64,000 bases of DNA, taken from assembly GCF_002327185.1 (NCBI RefSeq), contig NZ_CP018624.1:1426001-1490000 (forward strand), in the 5' to 3' direction. Below, piece by piece: positions 25,052 through 33,395 of this stretch. Each line of letters starts with the position of its first letter. Positions within the stretch are counted from its first letter, which is position 1. The stretch comes from Clostridium chauvoei. GTDB taxonomy: Bacteria > Bacillota > Clostridia > Clostridiales > Clostridiaceae. Position numbers and translations under genes: made by a program. The notes under the pieces are model-generated. The model ran no database searches. It saw nothing but the letters and a program-made list of their open reading frames with translations, and was not told where the DNA came from.

Positions 25052-27937
25052 TTAATGTTGAGTATTTTTATTATCCTTTATAGGTGCTTCTGATACATAT
25101 TTTCTAAATGATTCTGATTTACTAGCATAATTTGGATCCATCTTTAGCAACTGATCTTTAAAATAAGCTTCATAAATTGCTTTTGTTGGGTATGATGAAT
25201 AACTACCTCTACCACCATCATATAAAACAGTAAAGGTTGCAATTTGTGGATCATCTACTGGTGCAAAACTAGCATAAGTTGCATAAGGGTCTCTCCCTAT
25301 ATAATCATAAGCTTCATCTGTATTTAAGAAATCGGCTGTACCTGTTTTACCTGCGGTAGGTATTGGGAAATTACCAAATTGTTGAACTACAAATGAACTT
25401 GGATCAGCATGATTAACTCTGTACATACCATCTTTTACTACTTTTAGGTTATTAGGATCTATATTAAATTTTTCTACTACTTCTGTATTAAACTCTTGAA
25501 TAACCTCTCCTGTAGGTGCAGTTATTTTATCTACTAATCTTAGTTTGTATCTTGTTCCACCATTTGCTAATGTAGCTACATAATTCGCAAGTTGAAGTGG
25601 TGTAAATCTACTTATCCCTTGCCCAATTGCAGCATTTACTATTTCTGCTGGTGATGTAATCGCACTTGCTTGGTCAAAGATTGTAAATTGAGCAATAGCT
25701 GCAGCTATTATTCTAGTTTCTCTATCAAGGTCTACTTTTTTATTATTACTTTTCTCATAGTTTGCTACATTACTCTTATATTTTTCTGATGAATTCATAA
25801 CAGCTTTTATTTCTTTTTCAATATTTTCAGCAAAAGCATCTGCATCCAATGAATGTTCTTTTGTTCCTACTGTTTCTAAGCTACTTATTACTTTATCTTT
25901 TAAAGCTTGTTTTGCTATCTTTAGCTCGTCTGTATCATCATCTGATTTTCTAATATCAAGGGGTATAAAGTTATATCCTCCATAAACACCTTTTTCTAAG
26001 AAATCAACTAATGAGAACATAGCTGAATTTACTGCACCATCTTTAAAAGATTCAAAATTATATACTTGCCCAAAATTTTCTTCTATTTCTATTCCTGTTT
26101 CTGGCTTCATATTACTATTAGCATCTAAACCGAGTCCAAATTTATAAGCATACTTAGCTATTGTATTAAGAGCCTCTACTTTTGAACCATATTTTTGATA
26201 TAATCTAAAACCTGTTTCATAAAAATAGAAGTTAGATGATACTTGTAATGCTTTTCTAACATCTACAGGTCCATTAGGTAACTTTCCATAGTTAGTAGGT
26301 GCATAATCACCAAAAATATCTTTATGTATGTTCCATATTCCTGTATCATTCATAATTTCACCTGGTGTTATAACACCTTCTTCTAACCCAGCTACTGCTG
26401 TTAAAGGCTTAAAACTTGATCCTGGAGGTATTAACCCTTGAGTTGCATAGTTAAAGAAGCTTCTTGGGTAAATATCCTTATCATCTTTTCTAACTCCATC
26501 TTCTTCTGGAAACAACTCATCTAAAGTTGCTTTTGCATTTGTTCTAGCTACATAATCTTTATAAAAAGCTTCAAAATCTGGACTAAAGTATTTTTGACTT
26601 TCTTCTGCCGTTAATCCACCAGGCACTGCAAAAATATTTGGATCATAGTCTGGATAACTTGCTAAAGCAAGCACTCTTCCTGTTTTAACTTCTATAGCAA
26701 CAGTAGCTCCTCTTGTTGCTGATGCATAGGTTGCCCCATTAAAGTCTACCATAGTATTTACCTTACTTAATATATCCTTTAATGATTCTTGAGCTGCATA
26801 TTGAATATCCTTATCTATAGTTAAATGTATATTATTTCCTGGATAAGATTCTAACTTAAATAATTCTTCTGTTTTTCTTCCTTTAGAATTTACCTTTATA
26901 GTAGTTCCACCCTTAGTTCCTTTTAAATGACTTTCAAAAGCAGCTTCAATTCCTGAAACCCCTATTAAATCTGAAGATGCATCATATCCTCTTAATTCAT
27001 ATTTTTTTTCTTGAGAACTATTTATAGGAGATATATACCCTAAAACTGCAGACCCTAAATTATTATAAGGATAATGTCTTATAGGCTCTAAGCTTACATC
27101 TAATCCTGTTAAATCGTTTAACCTTTGATAAACTATAAATGCAGTATCTTTTTTAATATTACTAGCTATTGTAACTGCTCTATATCCTTTAAAGCTTTGC
27201 ATTTTAATAGAGTCTTTTACCACCATGTATTTTCTTATGTCATTAGCTGAATATTTATTTAGTAATTCTAAGGTCATATCCTTTCCACTCATATTAGTAT
27301 AAGCTTTTAGTTGTTCTTCTGTAGGTTTATTGTTTATAAGTTCATACATATTATAAACCTTTACTAGTTCATAAAATGTTTCTTCAGGAGTAATTTTTAA
27401 CAGTTCTTTGTTTACAGCTTCTATATCATCATCTGTTAAATCTCCCTTTTTATCTTTAAATAATTCTTTTTCTATTTTTTCATTTAATCCTCTATCTCTT
27501 TTAAAGAGTATTTCTACTGAATTACGTTCTTCTTTTACATCTGTTTTAAAATCAAAATAGAACTTTCCATTATTATCTATTTTAAGCATTAGATCATCTT
27601 GGAACTTCTCTCCATTTTCATCTAGAATCTTAAAGATACTATCCATTGTTCCATAGAAATCTTTTTCTGATTCATCTGTGGTAGTATAAGTTAAAGCATA
27701 TGTTTGAATATTAGTAGCTAATATATTTCCTTCATTGTCTAGTATTTTCCCCCTTGGAGCTTTTTCTGCTACAAACCTTGTAGACCCAATATCTGCTCTT
27801 TCTTTGTAATCTTCACCTTTGTATAATTGAAGATAAACTAACTTAGATATTATTGCTCCAAAAATAACAAACATCACTATATTTAATACTATATACCTAG
27901 ACAACTTTTTTTTCTTTTTCTTATAGTTTACTATCAT
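25052..27937 (-). CDS. Class B penicillin-binding protein (PBP2-like transpeptidase)
   Basis: 961-residue membrane-anchored D,D-transpeptidase that cross-links peptidoglycan. A short basic N-terminus (NYKKKKKKLSRY) leads into one membrane segment (about residues 15-37). The PBP dimerisation domain follows, then the transpeptidase with SxxK as PPGSSFKPLTA, SxN as SSNFYFYETG, and KTGT as TAGKTGTADF near 885. About 960 residues is long for PBP2; much of the extra length is a charged region between the SxN motif and the domain end, a pattern seen in clostridial elongation PBPs. GGAGGAGCTA precedes the ATG. MrdA/PbpA-type role in rod-shape synthesis is likely but not proven. Confidence 0.92.
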   Translation of the reverse strand: MIVNYKKKKKKLSRYIVLNIVMFVIFGAIISKLVYLQLYKGEDYKERADIGSTRFVAEKAPRGKILDNEGNILATNIQTYALTYTTTDESEKDFYGTMDSIFKILDENGEKFQDDLMLKIDNNGKFYFDFKTDVKEERNSVEILFKRDRGLNEKIEKELFKDKKGDLTDDDIEAVNKELLKITPEETFYELVKVYNMYELINNKPTEEQLKAYTNMSGKDMTLELLNKYSANDIRKYMVVKDSIKMQSFKGYRAVTIASNIKKDTAFIVYQRLNDLTGLDVSLEPIRHYPYNNLGSAVLGYISPINSSQEKKYELRGYDASSDLIGVSGIEAAFESHLKGTKGGTTIKVNSKGRKTEELFKLESYPGNNIHLTIDKDIQYAAQESLKDILSKVNTMVDFNGATYASATRGATVAIEVKTGRVLALASYPDYDPNIFAVPGGLTAEESQKYFSPDFEAFYKDYVARTNAKATLDELFPEEDGVRKDDKDIYPRSFFNYATQGLIPPGSSFKPLTAVAGLEEGVITPGEIMNDTGIWNIHKDIFGDYAPTNYGKLPNGPVDVRKALQVSSNFYFYETGFRLYQKYGSKVEALNTIAKYAYKFGLGLDANSNMKPETGIEIEENFGQVYNFESFKDGAVNSAMFSLVDFLEKGVYGGYNFIPLDIRKSDDDTDELKIAKQALKDKVISSLETVGTKEHSLDADAFAENIEKEIKAVMNSSEKYKSNVANYEKSNNKKVDLDRETRIIAAAIAQFTIFDQASAITSPAEIVNAAIGQGISRFTPLQLANYVATLANGGTRYKLRLVDKITAPTGEVIQEFNTEVVEKFNIDPNNLKVVKDGMYRVNHADPSSFVVQQFGNFPIPTAGKTGTADFLNTDEAYDYIGRDPYATYASFAPVDDPQIATFTVLYDGGRGSYSSYPTKAIYEAYFKDQLLKMDPNYASKSESFRKYVSEAPIKDNKNTQH

Positions 27938-28130
27938 TAGCTCCTCCTTATTATTAATTAATAGTCGTAATTAAGTAGTTCAGGTTAGATTATAACATAT
28001 ATTTTTTCTTTTGTTATATTCAACTATATATTTAAGAAAAGTTTAATTATTTTTTGTTATTCTATTAAAATAATAATTAATAATTTCTCCATTATTAATT
28101 ATTGATCCTTTTTCTAATTTTATACTAAAA

Positions 28131-28157
28131 AAAGGATACCTATTTAGATATCCCTTT
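28131..28157 (-). terminator. Terminator of the PL8 lyase gene
   Basis: Minus-strand GGATATC pairs with GGTATCC (28154-28148 with 28139-28133; one G-U) around a 6-base loop. A TTTTTTTAG tail follows. Good intrinsic terminator about 20 bases past the stop. Confidence 0.8.
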
Positions 28158-28176
28158 AATTTAAATATGATTCTTA

Positions 28177-30930
28177 TTATCTTTTTCTTTTTTTCATTAA
28201 TCCTGTTCCTGCTCCAACTAAAGCCAAAGCTACTCCTAATAATCCTGTTGCTCCTACTACAGCACCTGTTTTAGGTAAGTTACTCTTTTTTATTTCTTCC
28301 TTTGAAGATAAATTTTCATTAATTATAGGAGCTTCATTTTTATCTTGTGGCTTTTGTGTATTATCTTGGGTTCCTGTATTGTCTGGTTTTACTGTGTCAT
28401 CTGGTTTTACTGTATCGTCTGGCTTCTCAGTATTATCTGGTTTTTCTGTATTTGAATTATCTGAAAGTTTAACAACTAATTCAAAAGTTTTCCCACTAGC
28501 CCCTGTTGTATTAACATCAAAAGATGTTTTATTATTTTCAAAATTAACATTAGTTATTTCATTATCTGAAGATAAAACTTCCATTCCTTTTTTATTTATC
28601 TCAACAGAAATTTTATTTTGTTCAAAAGTTGGATCTGATACTGCTATAGTTAAAGTATTGTCTTTATTTTCCTTTATCATTATTGATGAATTACCTGAAG
28701 CTGTGATAGAACCTGAAGTATTTTTACCATCTATAAAGAAATTTGCTCCCTCCATATTTAATCCTAAATGCTTCACTCCATGAGCTACTTCATCATTTCT
28801 TAGAATTTCAACATTTGAGTTTTCTGAGTATTTTTTAACTTCATCTACTGATTTATTTGGTAATAAAACATAACTATATTTTTCATTATTAATTTTAGAA
28901 CCATGATTTATATACATAGTTAAATAATTATTTTCTACTACTTTATCTGCTTCTTTTTTAGATGAATTTATTGCAAACCAATTTCCTTCTCTATGGTCTT
29001 TTAGTACGTTTACATCTGCACCTTCTGGGAAGTAATAACCTATATCTGAATTACCAACATTTCCTTCTAAATGAGCCCATTTAGCATTTTTAATTTTATC
29101 TGTCTCTCCTAATGCTTGTACCTTTTCTGCTCCATCAACTGTAAATTTATTGCTTCCATCTTTTTTTATTTTTCTATTTTCAACTATAGTTTCATTATCA
29201 TATTCTTCTGGATTTGTAATTCCTGAACCTAATGCTACTATTTCATCATCAAACATAAACCAAGATTTATTTGCAGTTAATGTATCATATTTATTGTCTA
29301 TCTTCATTCCTGAAATACCATAAACTCCGAGTTTAGAACCACCTGACCAACTGCTTTTTCCAAGTTCATAATAGACTTCATCTTGTGCAGCATCACCTGG
29401 AGCTACTTCTGGTAGTATCTCTTTATCTAATCTTGCTCTCTTATCTATTGTTGTTCCTGGCATTCTATATGGATCTATAGTTGGCCAGAAATCCTCTGAA
29501 AATTGAGTTAAATCATCATTGTGTAAATATGTCATTCCATCTCCTTGGAACCAAGGTTTTAAATTTTCTTTATTCATAAATTCATATTTACTTATTCTAT
29601 TTGAACTTCTTGCAATTGCTAGTGCATAATTTTCTCTTTCATGTATAGTCTTGTCCATCATATTTAAAGCATGATGTTCAGCTCCTTGAGTTGCTTGTAT
29701 AACGTTTCCATCATTTACTATATCGTAATATTTATTTATTACATTTATAGACTTAAGTTTTGTTCCAAAATCTAGTACATCTGAAGCCTCAAAAGCCCAT
29801 TGTTTAACTAAAGCTTGTATTTTATTTGATGTTTCTACATCAGCTATCATTGAAAGTTTTATCATACCTTCTATTATTCCTGATGCTTGCATATATCCAT
29901 TGCTATTATATCTTGATATAGATCTTCCTCTAACCATATCCATAACGTATCCTTTATAGATAATTGGGTCAAAACTTTTAAATATCCAGTCATATATATT
30001 ATTTTTGCTTTCTGATTTAATTTCCCATGGAGTCCCTTCTAATAAAAACATTATATTTGATATTTTATCAATTAATACATTTCCATAAGAACCTGTATAA
30101 GCTACTATTCCATGTTGTACATAAGATCCATCTGGATAAAAACCATCTCCATTTGTTACATATTCAAAAACTCCTTCTATATCCTTTGAAGCTTCTTTTA
30201 TTTTTTCTTTATCTTTTGATATTACACCTTGTAATAATTTATTAACACATACATCTGCTAGGTTTGCACCTGTATGATATTTACTTCCTGGTTCTATACT
30301 TGGTAAGAATTTTTGAATTGCATCCATATATCTTTTTATTTGATCTTGTGATAGATCATCATGCATTAAAACGGTTACATTATTTAGCCTAGCAGGTATT
30401 CCTATCATCCAATCCCACCAATTTCCATACTGTTCTATGTTTTCATTGTAGGCATTTTTATTTATCCATTCTAAAGCATATATTATCTTGTTTTTTAAAG
30501 CTTCATTTTTATAATACTTATCATTAGGTAAGCTGTATGCTGTAGCCATTGAAACTATATTATTAAACATTGAAGTTATTCTTGCTGGATTTTGCTTGTA
30601 ATCTTTAAGATCTTCCCATAACCAGTCATTAGCAGGATTTTCATTCATACTTGCTATGTATTTATCAGTTTGTTTTATATACCATGAAATCTTTTTATTT
30701 ATAGTAGGATTAGATGTATTTACTTTATTTCCACCTGTTAAATCTTCTTCCCATTTTAATCTAAGATTATCAATTATAGAAGATTCATCTTTTGTATTTA
30801 TAGTCATCCCAGAATTAGTATTACCTATTGTCTCTGCATTTACAATAGTTCCCAAAGTAGTAGTTAAGCCTATGCTTGTAACTAAAGTTGCTGCAATAAT
30901 AATTTTTATTGTTTCTTTACTTCTTTTCAT
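28177..30930 (-). CDS. LPXTG-anchored polysaccharide lyase family 8 (hyaluronate-lyase-like)
   Basis: 917-residue surface enzyme that cleaves uronic-acid polysaccharides such as hyaluronan by beta-elimination. Signal peptide at residues 1-32 (ends TIVNAE). The alpha/alpha-toroid has NWWDWMIGIPARLNN and the catalytic region DGSYVQHGIVAYTGSYG with His and Tyr; beta-sandwich domains follow. Then come hexapeptide repeats EKPDNT/DTVKPD (wall-spanning) and a sortase signal LPKTG at about 885-889, with hydrophobic tail and KKRKR. PL8 includes hyaluronate, chondroitin and xanthan lyases; host-glycan activity is inferred from the presumed organism. Own promoter and terminator, so monocistronic. Confidence 0.9.
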   Translation of the reverse strand: MKRSKETIKIIIAATLVTSIGLTTTLGTIVNAETIGNTNSGMTINTKDESSIIDNLRLKWEEDLTGGNKVNTSNPTINKKISWYIKQTDKYIASMNENPANDWLWEDLKDYKQNPARITSMFNNIVSMATAYSLPNDKYYKNEALKNKIIYALEWINKNAYNENIEQYGNWWDWMIGIPARLNNVTVLMHDDLSQDQIKRYMDAIQKFLPSIEPGSKYHTGANLADVCVNKLLQGVISKDKEKIKEASKDIEGVFEYVTNGDGFYPDGSYVQHGIVAYTGSYGNVLIDKISNIMFLLEGTPWEIKSESKNNIYDWIFKSFDPIIYKGYVMDMVRGRSISRYNSNGYMQASGIIEGMIKLSMIADVETSNKIQALVKQWAFEASDVLDFGTKLKSINVINKYYDIVNDGNVIQATQGAEHHALNMMDKTIHERENYALAIARSSNRISKYEFMNKENLKPWFQGDGMTYLHNDDLTQFSEDFWPTIDPYRMPGTTIDKRARLDKEILPEVAPGDAAQDEVYYELGKSSWSGGSKLGVYGISGMKIDNKYDTLTANKSWFMFDDEIVALGSGITNPEEYDNETIVENRKIKKDGSNKFTVDGAEKVQALGETDKIKNAKWAHLEGNVGNSDIGYYFPEGADVNVLKDHREGNWFAINSSKKEADKVVENNYLTMYINHGSKINNEKYSYVLLPNKSVDEVKKYSENSNVEILRNDEVAHGVKHLGLNMEGANFFIDGKNTSGSITASGNSSIMIKENKDNTLTIAVSDPTFEQNKISVEINKKGMEVLSSDNEITNVNFENNKTSFDVNTTGASGKTFELVVKLSDNSNTEKPDNTEKPDDTVKPDDTVKPDNTGTQDNTQKPQDKNEAPIINENLSSKEEIKKSNLPKTGAVVGATGLLGVALALVGAGTGLMKKRKR
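28382..28453 (-). repeat. 18-bp tandem repeat, wall-spanning region
   Basis: Four 18-base units starting TCTGG at 28382, 28400, 28418 and 28436. The first two differ at only two positions. They encode six-residue units of the type NTEKPD/DTVKPD. Copy number of such repeats often varies between strains. Confidence 0.85.
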
Positions 30931-30976
30931 CGCTTATACCCCCATCAATATATTTAATAATTGTGCTTATGTAAAC

Positions 30977-31005
30977 ATATTAACAGGCAGTAAATCGGTT
31001 TTCAA
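30977..31005 (-). promoter_or_regulatory. PL8 lyase promoter
   Basis: TTGAAA (31005-31000), 17 bases, TAATAT (30982-30977) on the minus strand, about 47 bases ahead of the ATG, which itself has a GGGGG ribosome site. Confidence 0.75.
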
Positions 31006-31050
31006 GGGTTTTATGAAATTTTTTCTAGTTTCAATATAATTTAAAAAATA

Positions 31051-31082
31051 AAAACTGTTTTCAATTACTCGAAAACAGTTTT
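31051..31082 (-). terminator. Terminator of the 5'-nucleotidase gene
   Basis: Perfect 12-bp stem AAAACTGTTTTC / GAAAACAGTTTT with an 8-base loop, 7 bases beyond the stop. Minus-strand tail ATTTTTTAAATT. Confidence 0.9.
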
Positions 31083-31089
31083 ATTGTTA

Positions 31090-33060
31090 TTATTTGTTTA
31101 AATCATATACATAGTTTTTAAGCTTATCTCCAGCTTTATCTACACTAGTTATTCCTTTATATTCATTTACATATTCTTCTGCTTTTTCATTTGATATAAA
31201 TTTAGCTTTAACTCCTTCACCTACTAATCTCCAATTATCATCTCTTTCGCATGGTACTGGACTGTGTTCTTTTATATAATCTGATATAATTTGTCTTGTT
31301 TCATCAGGAGCTAGATATACAAGTTTATCTCCATTTTTTAAGCATGGGAAGTGTCCACCACCACCTGCTCTATAATTATTAGTTACTACAAGGAACTCTT
31401 GCTTATCATCTATAGGACTTCCATTAAAGGATAAGTTTTTAATTCTATTTGCTTTTTCATTTACAATATTTCCTTCTTTATCATATTTAGCATCTTCAGT
31501 AACGTCTATATCATAAGTTACTCCATCTATGATATCAAAATTAAATCCTGGATAATTAGTATTTATTAAGTCTTGAGCTTCACTATTATTCTTTTCTAGT
31601 TTATTAAATTGGCCTGCACTCATTTCTAGCCATTCTCTAACTTCTGCTCCAGTTACTTTAACAATAGCTAGCATATTTGGGTATTTATAAAGATTAGATA
31701 CATCCTTAATCTTTAGATCCCCTTGCTTTAAATCAAAATAATCTTCTGCATTTATTCCACCCTCTGTTAATCCAGCTTTAAGTGGTGCTGTTGACGCTAA
31801 TAGTGGAAGATCCTTATATGCTTTAATTTCTTCAAGGTTATTTAATCTTAATTTTTCTACATACTCTTTTTCTGCATCAGTTATTATTTGCATTCCTGCA
31901 TTATCTGCTACTAAAGCAAAATAACTATTTATATTTTTAGCAATTTGTCCAACTGGAGAGTTTATATAATTTAATATTTTCTCATGATACGGTTTTAAGA
32001 ATTCTACTAAATCTTTATCATTTTCAACACCCTTAGCAGTTCTAACTTCACTCTTTCCGTCAGCAACCTTCCACTTATCTCCGTCCTTTTCAAGCTTTAA
32101 ATCTATAATTCCTAATTCCTTTGCATAATTTAAAGGTTGTACTGTTGGAATTCCATTCATAGTTCCCTTCTCAATATCAACATTTCCTAATTTTTCATAT
32201 TTTTTATTAGGGAATTGATCATGAGAATGTCCAGTTACTACAGCATCAATTCCTTTTATTTTGGTTAGTTCATATGCTTCATCTTCTTTACCTTCTTCAT
32301 ATTTACCATCACCATATCCACTATGAGATAAAGCTATAACAATATCTGCACCATCTTCTTTAATTTTAGGAACAAATTCCTCTGCTGTTTTCTTTATATC
32401 TTTTACAACAACTTTTCCATCTAAATTAATTTTATCCCAACTTAATATTTGTGGAGGTACAAAACCTATTACCCCAATTTTTATAGTTTGTTCTTTACCA
32501 TTTGAATCCATAACCTTTTCTTCTATTATTTGATATGGAGTAAATACATTAGTTTTTCCATCAGCTTCATAGACATTAGCATTTACTGTTGGTAAAGTAG
32601 TATCTCCTAATAATTGTTTAAGATAATCTAAACCATAATTAAATTCATGGTTTCCTATGTTTCCAATATCATAATTCATTTTTTCTAAAGTTTCATATAT
32701 TGGACTCTTTTCACCTTTTTTAGTTTGTTCAACACGATTATAGTAATCAGCTAAAGGAGTACCTTGAATATCATCTCCATTGTCCACTACTATAGCATTA
32801 TCTATATAATCTTCTAAATTATTGTTAGGATCTACTTCTTTTTTAGCTTCTTTAATTAATGTAGAAATCTTAACCATCCCTAATTTCTCTGTTGGAGAAT
32901 CTGTATAATAATCATAATCCATTAAATTTGAATGCATATCTGTTGTAGCCATTATACGAAGATTAACAGTATCTTTGTCTCCACTAGCACTCTTTTTAGA
33001 TGTTGATCCACAACCTGAAAATACAAATGATGTTGCAACTAATTGCGTAGCTATAAGCAT
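31090..33060 (-). CDS. Bifunctional 5'-nucleotidase / cyclic phosphodiesterase lipoprotein; start frameshifted
   Basis: Metallophosphoesterase of the UshA/CpdB group, 656 residues from the internal ATG at 33060. Metal motifs are MATTDMHSNL, VVDNGDDIQG, IGNIGNHEFNYGLDYL, ALSHSGYGDG and VTGHSHDQFP. The C-terminal nucleotide-binding domain includes NNYRAGGGGHFP. A lipobox VFSGCGS shows export and membrane anchoring. The ATG at 33060 has no ribosome site and gives a signal peptide without basic residues. The basic start MRRKKLLA lies at 33083 but is out of frame by one base in the A6 tract at 33070-33075. One more A would give a textbook lipoprotein signal. As written, translation would need slippage, or re-initiation two bases after the 6-codon leader stops. 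Confidence 0.85.
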   Translation of the reverse strand: MLIATQLVATSFVFSGCGSTSKKSASGDKDTVNLRIMATTDMHSNLMDYDYYTDSPTEKLGMVKISTLIKEAKKEVDPNNNLEDYIDNAIVVDNGDDIQGTPLADYYNRVEQTKKGEKSPIYETLEKMNYDIGNIGNHEFNYGLDYLKQLLGDTTLPTVNANVYEADGKTNVFTPYQIIEEKVMDSNGKEQTIKIGVIGFVPPQILSWDKINLDGKVVVKDIKKTAEEFVPKIKEDGADIVIALSHSGYGDGKYEEGKEDEAYELTKIKGIDAVVTGHSHDQFPNKKYEKLGNVDIEKGTMNGIPTVQPLNYAKELGIIDLKLEKDGDKWKVADGKSEVRTAKGVENDKDLVEFLKPYHEKILNYINSPVGQIAKNINSYFALVADNAGMQIITDAEKEYVEKLRLNNLEEIKAYKDLPLLASTAPLKAGLTEGGINAEDYFDLKQGDLKIKDVSNLYKYPNMLAIVKVTGAEVREWLEMSAGQFNKLEKNNSEAQDLINTNYPGFNFDIIDGVTYDIDVTEDAKYDKEGNIVNEKANRIKNLSFNGSPIDDKQEFLVVTNNYRAGGGGHFPCLKNGDKLVYLAPDETRQIISDYIKEHSPVPCERDDNWRLVGEGVKAKFISNEKAEEYVNEYKGITSVDKAGDKLKNYVYDLNK

Positions 33061-33123
33061 TGCTAATAATTTTTTCTTCTCATCCTAATTACCATCCCTT
33101 AGTTTTTTAATTTTTGTTATTTC

Positions 33124-33135
33124 TGAAACGTTTCA
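33124..33135. promoter_or_regulatory. LacI/CcpA-like palindromic operator
   Basis: TGAAACGTTTCA is a perfect 12-bp palindrome with the AAACGTTT core used by LacI/PurR-family regulators. It is 2 bases shorter than a standard cre site. It lies about 15 bases downstream of a possible -10 box and 41 bases ahead of the likely start codon, placing it in the transcribed leader. Confidence 0.5.
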
Positions 33136-33150
33136 TAATCCAAAAGTATT

Positions 33151-33180
33151 TTTATATAATTTAATTAAACTTATAATCAA
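33151..33180 (-). promoter_or_regulatory. Candidate promoter of the 5'-nucleotidase gene
   Basis: TTGATT (33180-33175), 18 bases, TATAAA (33156-33151) on the minus strand. The rest of the 33136-33350 gap is AT-rich with no other structure seen apart from the gshF terminator at its end. Confidence 0.5.
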
Positions 33181-33356
33181 TATTTTCCCATATAATAACT
33201 TAATTTTACCATAATACCGATTACATAACAATTATTTTGACTTTTTTTATAAAAAATTTATATTTAACCTATTTTTTTGATAAGATAACTATAGATTTCA
33301 TTAAATTGTTTACATTTTAAAATATATTTACTATTTTTAATTAATTTTAATAAAAA

Positions 33357-33386
33357 AAGGTATTCAGATTAATTTCTAAATACCTT
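33357..33386 (-). terminator. gshF terminator
   Basis: AAGGTATT / AATACCTT (33357-33364 with 33379-33386), 14-base loop, then minus-strand TTTTTATTAAAATTAA. It lies 10 bases past the gshF stop. Confidence 0.75.
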
Positions 33387-33395
33387 AAAAGTAAA

